Positions 27,258 through 37,737 of a DNA stretch of 64,000 bases are shown piece by piece. The notes under the pieces are model-generated. The model saw only the letters and a program-made list of their open reading frames with translations, was not told the DNA's origin and did no database searches. Where the stretch lies: contig OZ244932.1 of the NCBI GenBank assembly GCA_965222205.1, positions 682,001 through 746,000 of the forward strand, given 5' to 3'. Both the position numbers and the translations under genes were made by a program. The DNA is from RHLJ01 sp965222205. Lineage in GTDB: Bacteria; Bacteroidota; Rhodothermia; Balneolales; Balneolaceae. How positions within the stretch are numbered: the stretch's first letter is position 1; every line of letters begins with the position of its first letter.

Positions 27258-28689
27258 TGCTTCTTTTCCAGAGTTTGGAGGGGGTTAGGTCGGTAGTAAG
27301 GTGTATAATCAGAATGATCCCAATGATAGAAAAAACGATATTGAAGCTCCACATCCCCCAAAATGGAGTAATAAACAAGCGATCGGCCAGTTTTTCACCC
27401 TGGATAATTGATATCCAGTAGATAGTTAAAATTACCGAACTGATGATAGCCGCATAACCGAAGTTTCCTCTTTTAGTCATAATTCCGATAGGTGCTCCCA
27501 GTAAAACAAATACAATACACGCAAAGGGAATAGAGAATTTCTTATAGATTTCGACCAGGAATTTATTAACGCGTTTTAAACGCCAAAGCATGTTAGAGCT
27601 TACGTTTTCTATCTTTGATTTGTGTTCTTCCATCCGGGTGGTGCTTACTCCTATCAATCTTTTACGGTATGAATTGTCCTTAATTTGGTTCAGAATAAAC
27701 AGCGAAGTAGCAGAAACTTCTTCCGTAGAATCCTCTTCCGAAAAGTTGGTGAATATATTTCGGTTAAGCTCTTCGGGATTAGTTTTAAGCATAGAGAGTG
27801 TAAGGTAACTGCTCGCATTGGTTGATGTTTCTGCATATTCCTGAATTTCGTGCTCCAAGGTATCTACCACCACCGACATAGCCTGCATACTCATGGTTCG
27901 GTCGCTGCGGTTTCTGCGATTCGGATCGGAACGTGAAAAAGCAAGATCAGATAAATCAAAGGATAATCGGTATTTTGAAAATAAAGTCCGCTCCATATTG
28001 TCTTTGGAAGCGGAGGCTGTTCTGTCGAGATAGCGGAGCATTTCTCCATCTTCCAAAAACAGGGATAAGCCCTGAGTTCCTTCGCTGCTTAAAAATCCAC
28101 GTTCTGCTTTAATATAAGCCCGGTTTCTGGCATTGGTTGGGTTTTGAAAAAGCGTAATATTATATAAGCTATCGGTCTCATTGTCTATGTGCTTCACTAA
28201 AAAAGTATACCCTTCGATGCCATCGTAGAACACATTAGGTTGAAGCTCGAACCCGGGTTTTTTAAGACGAATATCAATAAAAAGTGAGCGTGCCTGATTG
28301 TTCGCCTCAGGCAGCACACTGTTCGAGAACCAGACCAGAAATATGAACATAAATCCGGATGCAAGAAGTACCGGTCTGATGATTGATAAAGGGTTAACCC
28401 CGGAAGATCTGAGAGCAGTGAGTTCATTCAGTTCAGAGAATTTTCCAAAAGCCATTAAAGTGGCTACCAATACAGCCATTGGAGCAGCTAGCACAACCAT
28501 ATAAGCCAGGTTGGTGAGTACCAGTTCAATAATAACAGGAACAGGAATATCTTTTCCAATCAGCTTATCTACGTGAAGAATCAGAAATTGCATCAACAAC
28601 AAAAACATCATCGTCAAAAAGCAGAAAAGAAAAGGCCCAACATGCCTTTTAAGCAGATCGAGTTGTATTTTGTTTTGCCAGAAGTTCAA
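27250..28689 (-). CDS. lptF: LptF-like permease of the LPS export ABC transporter
   Basis: A 479-residue YjgP/YjgQ permease, longer than its partner mainly through an extended periplasmic region (about residues 135-370). LLKRHVGPFLFCFLTMMFLL opens the first helix, the coupling segment reads KFSELNELTALRSSGVNPLS, and PFACIVFVLLGAPIGIMTKRGNF marks the fourth helix. The gene precedes and overlaps lptG. The extra Ser/Asn-rich insert near residues 270-340 is common in Bacteroidota LptF homologues. Confidence 0.88.
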   Translation of the reverse strand: MNFWQNKIQLDLLKRHVGPFLFCFLTMMFLLLMQFLILHVDKLIGKDIPVPVIIELVLTNLAYMVVLAAPMAVLVATLMAFGKFSELNELTALRSSGVNPLSIIRPVLLASGFMFIFLVWFSNSVLPEANNQARSLFIDIRLKKPGFELQPNVFYDGIEGYTFLVKHIDNETDSLYNITLFQNPTNARNRAYIKAERGFLSSEGTQGLSLFLEDGEMLRYLDRTASASKDNMERTLFSKYRLSFDLSDLAFSRSDPNRRNRSDRTMSMQAMSVVVDTLEHEIQEYAETSTNASSYLTLSMLKTNPEELNRNIFTNFSEEDSTEEVSATSLFILNQIKDNSYRKRLIGVSTTRMEEHKSKIENVSSNMLWRLKRVNKFLVEIYKKFSIPFACIVFVLLGAPIGIMTKRGNFGYAAIISSVILTIYWISIIQGEKLADRLFITPFWGMWSFNIVFSIIGIILIIHLTTDLTPSKLWKRSSD

Positions 28690-28914
28690 TAGAGAAAATT
28701 AATCCGTTAGCTGTACACTAATACGAGTTGAAAGCCGTATTTATTGAGTCCGGGGTGTACAATAATCCATGTTGATTTGGGTTCATTTCACTTTCAACAT
28801 ACTCAAATATATGGTATTATCGGTGCTCATTTGTACTAAATCTATCATCTCAGAAAAACTGCCTATCGACCACAGCTACTAAAACATTCAAAAACCGAGA
28901 TTTAATCAGCTTCG

Positions 28915-31900
28915 GTGAGCATATTTTATAAGCTACTTAATTTACTTCTGTTGACGTTGCTTTGTAGCGTTGCAATTGGAATCTGTACGGTTTATGCACA
29001 ACAGAATTCCGACTCTACTCATGCAGGGGCAACACCAGATAGTTTGCTGGAAGGGATAAAGTTTTACTACAACACTCCTTCTTCAAAAGTAAGTGCTCTT
29101 CAGGGTGCCAGGAAGAGTAGGTTATATGGCCCGGCTCCTTCATTCCAGAATACAACAGTTAGCTGGGATACTTCATCAACATACAGAATAGGCAAAACCA
29201 TTTATGGAAGAGATTACTATTTCCCAACTATAGTAGATTTTGATGAATATGCTGAACTCAGTAAAGAGCAGCAGAAAGAAAGCATAAGGCTCCTTTTGGT
29301 TGAAGAGTCTAAAGCTCAGCAATCTGAAGGGCGTGGGTTGCTGGATTTCAAGATTAGTGTACCGGGAGGTGAGAACTCCGCATTTACTACCATTTTCGGC
29401 ACTAATGAAGTAAATCTTCGGGTAAATGGTTCTGCGAATATGAATATCGGAGCCTCTATCCAAAAACTGGACGATGGTACATTACCTCCGGATTTGAGAA
29501 CCCAGGTTGATCCTACCTTTAATCAAAACCTTCAGTTGAATATCCAGGGAACCATTGGAGATAAACTAACCATTGCCACCGATTGGGATACCGAGCGACA
29601 ATTTGACTTTGAGAACCGATTAAGCATTGTTTACCGTGGATATGAAGACGAAATTATCAAAAGTATTGAGATGGGAAACGTTTCAATGGAAACGGGGAAT
29701 TCCCTTGTAAGTGGTGGTAAATCGTTGTTTGGTATAAAAGCGGTATCTGAACTGGGTCCTTTAAAGGTGACTTCGGTAGTGTCACAACAGGAAGGAAAGA
29801 ATAACTCGCAAAGGATTAGTGGAGGTTCCCAGGAAACGGAAATTGATTTGGCACCGGCTGACTATGAAGATGGAAGGCACTTTTTCCTGGATTTTTACAA
29901 CAGAGCAGTTTTTGAGCAAGCACTGGCTGATCCCCAGAATATCTTACAGCCATACCAGGTTTCGGAGTTATATGTTTATGTTAGGAAGGCAGAACAGATT
30001 CCGGGAGACCGAACGGTTCAGGCGATTGCACTTTTAGATTTAGGAGTTAATACCAATCCCACAGGTCGCCCCGGGAATAATGTGGATCGCTTTGACGATG
30101 CCCGACTGGATGAACTAAGACCCACCGATAGTAATGCCACAAACGACGATTTTGAAGCAGGATCTCAGGAATATGTCGATGCTATCTTTGAGCTATTGGA
30201 AGAAGGTGTGGATTACACCTTTAACCGGGCTCTGGGTTTCATAAGTATGCGAAGTTATATTAATTCCGGTGATGCTATAGCTGTTTCTTATGTTTACGCT
30301 GATCCTGCTACGGGGGTTCCGGTTCAGGTTGGAGAGTTAAATACCACCGAAGGAAACCGAATGTATTTAAAGCTGCTCCGCCCTGGTGGAATGACTACGC
30401 AGGACAGAGCTTGGCCGCTAACCATGAGAAATATTTATTCGCTTGGGGTTTCAGGAATTACCCCCGAAGGATTTGAACTTCAGATTGCGGAGACTAGAGG
30501 AAATCAGCCTGTTTTTACTCTCCCGGGTAGAAGTCAGGATATTCTGGAGGATTTGGGCTTAGACCGGGTAGATTCAGAAGGGGCAGTGGGATCAGATAAT
30601 ATTATTGATTTTACCGGAATTACCCTTGATGCTGGCTCTGGAAGACTAATGTTTCCATATCTGGAACCGTTTGGAGATCGTATTATTGATGTGCTAAATG
30701 ACGCGAATATAGCCGATTCAGTAATTACTTCTTACGCATTTACAGAACTGTACGATTTGAAGCAATCGGATGCGAGAGATAATTCCAAAAACAGAAATTA
30801 CGGGATTACCGGGGTTTCGAGTGGTGGAGTATCCGGTTCTTTTACACTTGGGTTTGGATTGGTAGAAGGTTCTGTAAAGGTGTTTGCTAACAATGTAGAA
30901 CTTACTGAAGGAGTAGATTACGAGGTAGATTACTCTTTTGGTAGTCTTACCATTCTGAATGATAAATATTTAGCCTCTGGCCAGGAGATTGAAGTTGAAT
31001 ATGAGAACAACCAGTTCAGCATAATAGGACAAAAGAATTTTACCGGAGTCCGGGCAGAATACACGGTTAATGAAGACATTAAGTTTGGGAGTACCTTTTT
31101 CCGACTCAAGGAGCAGCCTTTATCCGACAAAATCAGAATTGGAAACGAGCCCATTAATAACACAGTACTTGGTTTGGATGGTTCCGCTCGTTTCGACACT
31201 CCCTGGCTTACCAGGTTTATTGATCGCATACCGCTCCTTCAAACTAAGACTCCATCCAACTTTACATTTACAGGTGAGTTTGCACAAATCAGACCCGGAG
31301 TGGCTCAAACGAACGCCGTTCGGGAAGCTATTGATAACGGAGAGTTATACAGCGATGAAGAAAATGGACTGGTTTTTATTGATGATTTTGAAGGCGCAGA
31401 GTACAGTATCAGTTTTGTAAACCCAACGCGTTGGAACCTCGCCGCAGCACCGGGAGCAATTCCGGGGTATGATAGTGATATCAATTATTTTCAGAATCCG
31501 GAGAACGATCCGCCTCAGTCAATCTCAGACAGAAAAGCACGGTCTGATTTACGTTCACAATTCTCCTGGTATTCCATTCCCAGAAATATTCAATCTATCC
31601 GAAATGCAATTATTACCGAAGAATCGAGGCCAATAAGAGTGGATGAGGTGTTCAGAGGAAGAGAAATTGTAAATGCGAGTGAAGCTCAATTAACTCCGCT
31701 GGATATATATTATAATCCAAATCGACGGGGCCCGTACAACTACAATCAGGATTTAAGAAATGTACTTGAAAATGAACCCGAGAGAACGTGGGGAGGGATG
31801 ACAGCTGTAATACCTCCCGGACAGGAAGATTTATTGCAGAACAATATTGAATTTTTGGAGTTTTGGGTTCAACCGGTACTTCCAAGTGGAGAGAATCCTA

Positions 31901-34900
31901 CTGGACAAGAGTCATTCTATGATGGAAAGATTTATCTTGATTTAGGGATTATTTCAGAGGATGTAGTTCCAAATGTAAGACTGAATACAGAGGATGGTCT
32001 TTCTACGGTTCTCAATAACCTCACCGAAGATGATCCTGAGGGCGATCCGCGCTCCTATATTCCACCATCGCCACCGGTTCCACTTGGTCAGTTCTCAAAT
32101 TCAAACAGGCAACTAGAGGATGTAGGTTTAGATGGAGCTCCAAATCCTGGAACTGAGGGCGCAAATGGCAGGGACGAAGGAGCTTTATTCCAGAGTTTTA
32201 TTGAATCAATTCGAACAAGCTATGGGGATGGGAGTGAAATGCTGGAACAGGTAGAGGCAGATCCATCCAACGATGATTATGTGTATTACGGGGAATCCAA
32301 AGTGAGAGAGCTTAATCTGAATGAGCGCTTTTTCAGAATGTTGGGCTATCATGATGGAAACACTCCCGAGAGTTCTTCGAGTAGTGATAAAACTGCTATT
32401 ACTTTAAAACCTGATACTGAAGGATTGGTGAGTTCGTCTTCTATTCAGCAGTCAAACTCTTACTATCAGTATGAAATTGATTTTAATCCTGCCGATCGTG
32501 ATAACCTTCAAATTGGAACAGAAGGTACTTATATAGTTGATAAAGTTGATATCGTAAGCCCAATCACAAATGAAGAACTTTCCTGGTACCTGGTTCGCGT
32601 TCCAATAAGTGATTTCAAGAGAAAGTTTGGTGAAGTTGAAAGCTTTCAGAATATTTCATACATGCGTTTGTGGATGTCTGGCTATGAGCGCCCGTTTACC
32701 CTTCGATTTGCCACCTTTGAGTTTATTGGTAGCCAATGGAGAAAAGTTACCGAATTATCGGAATCTCCAAATACACTGGATAATTTTGAGATTTCAACCA
32801 TTAACATTGAAGAGAATGCCAGCCGTGAGCCTTTTCCATATCGTCAGCCAGATGGATCGATTAGAGCATTGAATCGTGGTGCTCAGGTTCAGGCGTTAGA
32901 AAACGAACAGTCGCTGGTGCTAAGTGTAGAAAACCTTGGCCCACAAGAAATTCATATGGTTAAACGGGTATATCCCGGAAAGTTAAATCTACTGAATTAC
33001 TCTAATGTCCGGATGTTTGTTCATGGTGAAGGGTACACAACTACAGGTGATGCGGAGTTGGTTGTGCGTTTTGGAAACGATTTGGAGAACAACTTCTATG
33101 AATACCGTCAGCCGGTTACACCTTCTCAGCAAAGAAATTTTGAATATGACATCTCAGATAAAGGAAGGTTGCAGGAAGAGGCGCAGGAAATCTGGAGGTA
33201 CGATGAAAACAGTATGAATATCATCATTTCGGCATTTAATGTACTTAAGCAGGAAAGGGATGAAAAGGGAGAAGATCCAGCGGAATTGTACAACGATGCT
33301 TCAATTCTGCAACGCCTTGGTGGCGGAAAAGTGGTTGATGGTGCGGTGCTTGCTATCAAAGGGAATCCTTCGCTTGATCGGGTTTCTGAAATCGGGCTTG
33401 GAATCAGGAATCCATTTGAGGTGGGTGGACAGTCTCAGGGAACCGCAAGTCTCGACGCGGAATTCTGGCTGAACGAGCTTCGTGTTTCCGGCTTTGATAA
33501 CGAATTTGGCTGGGCGGCAAATGCAAAGTCGTCGGTTAAATTAGCGGATTTTGCTACGGTGAACGCGAACCTGACCCGACGTACAAATGGGTTCGGAGGA
33601 TTAGATTCCCGATTGGGAGAACGTTCTGTAACCGACCAGGTTGGTTACGGGGTCAGTACTACCGTAAATCTTCATAAACTGGTACCAGATAGATTCGGCT
33701 GGAATTTCCCTGTAAATGTTTCTACACGAAGAAATACGAAAACGCCAAAATATCTACCGGATCAGGGAGATATCCGGCTAACTGATTTTGAGAATAGAAT
33801 TAATTCCGATGAGAACTTAACTACCGGTGAAAAACAGGATATTATTGATGCCAAAATTAATGATATCCAGACTGTGAGTGAGAACTTTTCATTCAATATG
33901 TCGAACATTTCTAAAACGGGCTCAAAAAGTAAATTTGCTCAGTATACGTTAGATAATATTCGGTTGAGTTATGTGTACAACAAAGGTTTCGCGAAGAACC
34001 CGCAATTGATTTTCCAAAACAAGTGGGATTACAAAGCTTCTGTTCAATACAACCTGAGGTTACAACGCACAAAACTATTTCGTCCCTTTGGATTTACAGA
34101 AAATATTCCAGTAGCTAAAGTACTTTCCGGTCTACGTCTGGGTTATTTACCATCCTCTATTTCTACCTCAACTACATTTACACGAAGGTACAGCGAAGAC
34201 CGGAGGCGTAATCTTACAGATCCTGGAAACCTACAGGCTATTAATCAGCAGCATGCGTTCACAAACCAGAATAACTTTTCTCTTAACTTTCCCCTTACTC
34301 CGTCCATACCAATTACTTTTAATACCAGTACCAGTTTCGATTTATCAAGTGCAGGGATACAGAACCGAAATATTACCGGTGTTGATAGCTCTTCATTTGA
34401 TGTTATTCCTACTTTCGAAGTTCTTAAAGGAGTTGTCTCTGATACACTTACTGCAAGAAGATCAACCTATTCAGAACGATTTACTGCGTCATGGAGGCCT
34501 GACCTTACCAAAATAGGTGGGCTAAACTGGCTTACTTATACCACTTCTTATGGAGGAGGGTATCAATGGAACAACAGCCCGAGAGGATCGAATTTGGGAG
34601 CTAGTGTGGCAAATAGTTTTCAACTCGATAATTCAATCAGGTTAAATACAGAACGCATTTTCAATAAGTTTGGGTTCTTTGCCAAAATTAAAGAATCTGA
34701 TAAGCAGGAAACTTCAGATCGAAAAGCTGAAAAACAAGCAAGGGAGCGTGAAGCTGAGAATGTGCCCGACAGCCTTAGAACACCTAGGCCTGAGCCCGAC
34801 TTACTTAAAGATGCCCGCTATCTGGGTAGAAAGGCATTTCTTGCTATTTTTAGCATGAAGGATATTTCTGCAAGCTACAAACGATCTAAAAGTGGAAGTC

Positions 34901-35778
34901 AACCCGGTTATAGCGGTGAATCACAAATCTATTATGCATTCAACAGTCCCGGGGCAGATAATTTTTCTCCACCGATTGGATATCGTTTGGGACTCACTGA
35001 AAGAATTCCTCGTGAACAACTGGTAGGAAATGTGAACGGGATAAATGAGATTCGTTTCCCGGCTAATAACAGATATTCGGATAATATAACTGCAAGTACC
35101 AGAATTAACCCGCTCCAGAATATTACGGTGGATTTAGACTGGACAATGTCTATTTCAAATAATAGAACTGAAAATATCATTGCCGGCACAGACGGCACAT
35201 ATACGTCAACTAGTACAGAATCCGGAAACTTTAGTACTTCGGTTTGGGCTTTTGGAACCGGGTACGAAGATCTGTTGAGAAGTCAGCTTGAAACCGCCTA
35301 TTCCGATATAGTGGAAGGAAGTACAGTACTTCGGGATTCTTTGGGGAATAATGATGGCAAAGCTGTATTAAACCGGAATACTTTGCAGGATGACTTCAGA
35401 AGAGCGTACCTTGGAGATGGAAGTAATGGAATTGGAAGCAAAGGTTTTATGGCGTTTCCGTTACCCCAGTGGAGAATAAACTGGACGCAGTTCCAACGGT
35501 TTATTCCTTTTATTGGGAAAAGAATGACCTCAGCTACGCTATCCCATTCATATCGGGGCACATATCGTGTTGACTGGAGTTTAAATGCGGTCACTGGAGA
35601 GCAGCCGGCTAAGTCTTTAGGTGATTTCTCTTTGATTGATGAACGTGGACTGTACGAACCAACAACGATTAGGGTGGAGCAACGTTTTTCTCCATTGGCA
35701 AAATTAAATGTAACCTGGGAATCGAACCTGAGAACCGAGCTTGGCTACGATCGAGGTATATTTCTACATTTGCGGTAA
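28915..35778 (+). CDS. sprA: SprA-like T9SS outer-membrane translocon, main frame (C-terminus lost by frameshift)
   Basis: SprA is the giant 36-strand outer-membrane barrel through which type IX secretion cargo passes. This frame gives 2287 residues: start GTG at 28915, signal peptide ending near VYAQQ, then the SprA N-terminal region (LLDFKISVPGGENSAFTTIF, INLRVNGSANMNIGA-type strands, DWDTERQFDFENRLSI), long plug-like insertions and a barrel. It ends abnormally in GIFLHLR at 35776-35778, while the family's C-terminal strands continue in another frame (see next entry). Rejoined, the protein would be about 2430 residues, a normal SprA length. It is flanked by convergent lnt. Confidence 0.9.
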   Translation: MSIFYKLLNLLLLTLLCSVAIGICTVYAQQNSDSTHAGATPDSLLEGIKFYYNTPSSKVSALQGARKSRLYGPAPSFQNTTVSWDTSSTYRIGKTIYGRDYYFPTIVDFDEYAELSKEQQKESIRLLLVEESKAQQSEGRGLLDFKISVPGGENSAFTTIFGTNEVNLRVNGSANMNIGASIQKLDDGTLPPDLRTQVDPTFNQNLQLNIQGTIGDKLTIATDWDTERQFDFENRLSIVYRGYEDEIIKSIEMGNVSMETGNSLVSGGKSLFGIKAVSELGPLKVTSVVSQQEGKNNSQRISGGSQETEIDLAPADYEDGRHFFLDFYNRAVFEQALADPQNILQPYQVSELYVYVRKAEQIPGDRTVQAIALLDLGVNTNPTGRPGNNVDRFDDARLDELRPTDSNATNDDFEAGSQEYVDAIFELLEEGVDYTFNRALGFISMRSYINSGDAIAVSYVYADPATGVPVQVGELNTTEGNRMYLKLLRPGGMTTQDRAWPLTMRNIYSLGVSGITPEGFELQIAETRGNQPVFTLPGRSQDILEDLGLDRVDSEGAVGSDNIIDFTGITLDAGSGRLMFPYLEPFGDRIIDVLNDANIADSVITSYAFTELYDLKQSDARDNSKNRNYGITGVSSGGVSGSFTLGFGLVEGSVKVFANNVELTEGVDYEVDYSFGSLTILNDKYLASGQEIEVEYENNQFSIIGQKNFTGVRAEYTVNEDIKFGSTFFRLKEQPLSDKIRIGNEPINNTVLGLDGSARFDTPWLTRFIDRIPLLQTKTPSNFTFTGEFAQIRPGVAQTNAVREAIDNGELYSDEENGLVFIDDFEGAEYSISFVNPTRWNLAAAPGAIPGYDSDINYFQNPENDPPQSISDRKARSDLRSQFSWYSIPRNIQSIRNAIITEESRPIRVDEVFRGREIVNASEAQLTPLDIYYNPNRRGPYNYNQDLRNVLENEPERTWGGMTAVIPPGQEDLLQNNIEFLEFWVQPVLPSGENPTGQESFYDGKIYLDLGIISEDVVPNVRLNTEDGLSTVLNNLTEDDPEGDPRSYIPPSPPVPLGQFSNSNRQLEDVGLDGAPNPGTEGANGRDEGALFQSFIESIRTSYGDGSEMLEQVEADPSNDDYVYYGESKVRELNLNERFFRMLGYHDGNTPESSSSSDKTAITLKPDTEGLVSSSSIQQSNSYYQYEIDFNPADRDNLQIGTEGTYIVDKVDIVSPITNEELSWYLVRVPISDFKRKFGEVESFQNISYMRLWMSGYERPFTLRFATFEFIGSQWRKVTELSESPNTLDNFEISTINIEENASREPFPYRQPDGSIRALNRGAQVQALENEQSLVLSVENLGPQEIHMVKRVYPGKLNLLNYSNVRMFVHGEGYTTTGDAELVVRFGNDLENNFYEYRQPVTPSQQRNFEYDISDKGRLQEEAQEIWRYDENSMNIIISAFNVLKQERDEKGEDPAELYNDASILQRLGGGKVVDGAVLAIKGNPSLDRVSEIGLGIRNPFEVGGQSQGTASLDAEFWLNELRVSGFDNEFGWAANAKSSVKLADFATVNANLTRRTNGFGGLDSRLGERSVTDQVGYGVSTTVNLHKLVPDRFGWNFPVNVSTRRNTKTPKYLPDQGDIRLTDFENRINSDENLTTGEKQDIIDAKINDIQTVSENFSFNMSNISKTGSKSKFAQYTLDNIRLSYVYNKGFAKNPQLIFQNKWDYKASVQYNLRLQRTKLFRPFGFTENIPVAKVLSGLRLGYLPSSISTSTTFTRRYSEDRRRNLTDPGNLQAINQQHAFTNQNNFSLNFPLTPSIPITFNTSTSFDLSSAGIQNRNITGVDSSSFDVIPTFEVLKGVVSDTLTARRSTYSERFTASWRPDLTKIGGLNWLTYTTSYGGGYQWNNSPRGSNLGASVANSFQLDNSIRLNTERIFNKFGFFAKIKESDKQETSDRKAEKQAREREAENVPDSLRTPRPEPDLLKDARYLGRKAFLAIFSMKDISASYKRSKSGSQPGYSGESQIYYAFNSPGADNFSPPIGYRLGLTERIPREQLVGNVNGINEIRFPANNRYSDNITASTRINPLQNITVDLDWTMSISNNRTENIIAGTDGTYTSTSTESGNFSTSVWAFGTGYEDLLRSQLETAYSDIVEGSTVLRDSLGNNDGKAVLNRNTLQDDFRRAYLGDGSNGIGSKGFMAFPLPQWRINWTQFQRFIPFIGKRMTSATLSHSYRGTYRVDWSLNAVTGEQPAKSLGDFSLIDERGLYEPTTIRVEQRFSPLAKLNVTWESNLRTELGYDRGIFLHLR

Positions 35779-36197
35779 ACAGTAACAGGGTAACAGAAAC
35801 CCTGACCCGTGGAATTGATTTTGGGGTTAATTATACGTTCAGAAATGTCCGTATTTCTTTTCTTCCTAAGATCAAAAACAACATTGACATGAGCTTGAGG
35901 GGAAGTTTGGATAGTGATACTGAAAACAGCTTTAAACTGGATACCGATTTAAACAATGCCTTAAAAGATGCAGACGCACTTCCGGGGATTGATCAAGCCA
36001 TTCGGAATAGTAAGGATACAAAGCGTACTACAGAAAGAACTAGGGTAAACGGGTCTTTCACTCTTGGTTATCAGATTTCGAGAACCATTTCATCAAACTT
36101 CTCATATACGTACAGCCGGATTGAATCAAACAATCTTCCTACAAGAACCAATCATGATATCCGGTTCAACGTGAGAATTGCTATTCGTTCGAGGTAG
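35752..36197 (+). pseudogene. sprA: Displaced C-terminal end of sprA (reading frame +2)
   Basis: From about 35752 the third frame is open to the TAG at 36195-36197 and reads barrel-like sequence: STFAVNSNRVTETLTRGIDF, GVNYTFRNVRISFLPK, TDLNNALKDADALPGIDQA, VNGSFTLGYQISRTISSNFS and IRFNVRIAIRSR. There is no start codon context at its beginning. It continues sprA after a shift equal to one missing base between about 35740 and 35770. No slippery heptamer for programmed -1 frameshifting was found. Either a real mutation or a sequencing/assembly error. The stop overlaps the lnt stop by 17 bases. Confidence 0.82.
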
Positions 36198-37737
36198 CTT
36201 TCCGAAAGAACCTTCCGTAGGTCCATCCTCCCAATACGAGAATCAGGCAGAAATAAGAAAGCCAGTCCCCGAAACGGGAATATATAGTCCTCGTTGTTCT
36301 TTTTGGAATGGAAGAGTTAAAGGCGGTACGAACCCAATATTCTGTTTTCTGTTCAATAGTTCCATCAGGGCGGATAATTCCCGAAGTTCCATTGTTAGCA
36401 CTTCGAACCACCCAGCGATCAAATTCAATAGCTCGGAGACGAGCGTAAGCAAAATGCTGAAGATGACCGCTTGAATTCCCCCACCAGCCATCGTTTGTGA
36501 TAATGGTGATAAAATCTGCCTCATTATTTACAAACTCACGAATCCAGCCCGGATAAACCGAATCATAGCAAACCAGCCCAGGAGTAGAGAAGGAGCTCGT
36601 TTCAAGCATATTCGGAGTAGTTCCTTTTCCATAATTTGGAATTCCGCCCCAGTCCACCCATTCAAAAACATCTATTTTGTTGAAGAAATCGAGGAAAGGA
36701 GTTCGCTCAACAATCGGTACCAGATTTGCTTTGTTGTAGTAAGTAAGGGTTCCATCAGAATCAGCAAAGAGCGTGGAATTGAAGATATTGTAGTTGGTTC
36801 CATTTCGGCTGGTTCGGTAGGTGACTGGAAGATTATCCTCATCGTAAACAATCGTCAGACCTGTGCCAATTAGTAAATTAGTATTCCAGGAATTTGCGGA
36901 GTCTGCAATTCTCGTGGATACATAATTACCAATTCTGGTTGCCTGATCTATTGCGTTTTCGGGCCATACAATCAGTTCAGTATCATCCGTTCTGACTGTT
37001 TGAGTGATCGAAAACAGACTATCTAAAACCTCAGAAACACCACTCATTCCACCATAATTTTCGTAAGAATCGTGATTGGGCTGGATGACAGCTACTGAAA
37101 CAGGATCAGAGTCCGTCTCAACAGGATTGGTTATTCCAAAGTAAATCAGTGATACCAAGGGGAGTAATAACAAAGAAATGGTTGTTGAAATAGCTAAAAA
37201 CCGGGTTCTAAAACGAAAGGCTTGTACTGCCAATGCCGAAGTAAGAACAACCCAAAATGAAATCCCCAAATGCCCCGTGATGGAGATAAACTGAATCAGA
37301 CTTATCTGATTGCTCCACGCATTTCCAATAGCCAGCCAGGGCCATGCCAGATCCCAGTTGTGGTGCAGGTATTCATAAGCTGCCCACGCGGAGGCTTGCA
37401 GCAGAGCGATTAAGAAAGGGCTGGTGAACTTTTTATCAAAAAACCGAGCCAGACAAAGTGGAATGGTCATCAAAACACTGTTGGCTAACATCGCAGCAAC
37501 TCCGGCTCCTACACTGGCCATCATTAGCCAGTAGGTAGTAGCAATATTCCAGATTAGAAAACCGACATAACTAAAATATGCAGTCTGTTTGTAGCTTGTG
37601 CTTTTCTCAGCGAGCAGAAAGAACAAAATAAAAGCCGGGAAGCTCAAAAAAGAAAGATTCACCGGGGGAAAGCTTAATCCCAGAAGCACACCCGCTGTAA
37701 TCGAAAGTGCCCATTTATTCTCAAAAAACTGATTCAT
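36181..37737 (-). CDS. lnt: Apolipoprotein N-acyltransferase
   Basis: Lnt adds the third acyl chain to lipoproteins at the periplasmic face of the inner membrane. The 518-residue protein has about six N-terminal transmembrane helices (residues 10-210), a nitrilase-type domain (about 225-480) with catalytic Glu in IVWPENAID, Lys in YYNKANLVPIVER and Cys in PGLVCYDSVYPGWIREFV, and one C-terminal helix. The start ATG overlaps the rsmI stop by four bases. Consistent with the many lipoproteins in this window. Confidence 0.93.
   Translation of the reverse strand: MNQFFENKWALSITAGVLLGLSFPPVNLSFLSFPAFILFFLLAEKSTSYKQTAYFSYVGFLIWNIATTYWLMMASVGAGVAAMLANSVLMTIPLCLARFFDKKFTSPFLIALLQASAWAAYEYLHHNWDLAWPWLAIGNAWSNQISLIQFISITGHLGISFWVVLTSALAVQAFRFRTRFLAISTTISLLLLPLVSLIYFGITNPVETDSDPVSVAVIQPNHDSYENYGGMSGVSEVLDSLFSITQTVRTDDTELIVWPENAIDQATRIGNYVSTRIADSANSWNTNLLIGTGLTIVYDEDNLPVTYRTSRNGTNYNIFNSTLFADSDGTLTYYNKANLVPIVERTPFLDFFNKIDVFEWVDWGGIPNYGKGTTPNMLETSSFSTPGLVCYDSVYPGWIREFVNNEADFITIITNDGWWGNSSGHLQHFAYARLRAIEFDRWVVRSANNGTSGIIRPDGTIEQKTEYWVRTAFNSSIPKRTTRTIYSRFGDWLSYFCLILVLGGWTYGRFFRKATSNE

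Noticed and set aside
35740..35780. Programmed -1 ribosomal frameshifting in sprA
   Set aside because: No X XXY YYZ slippery heptamer in the correct frame and no obvious downstream pseudoknot; a mutation or sequence error is simpler.
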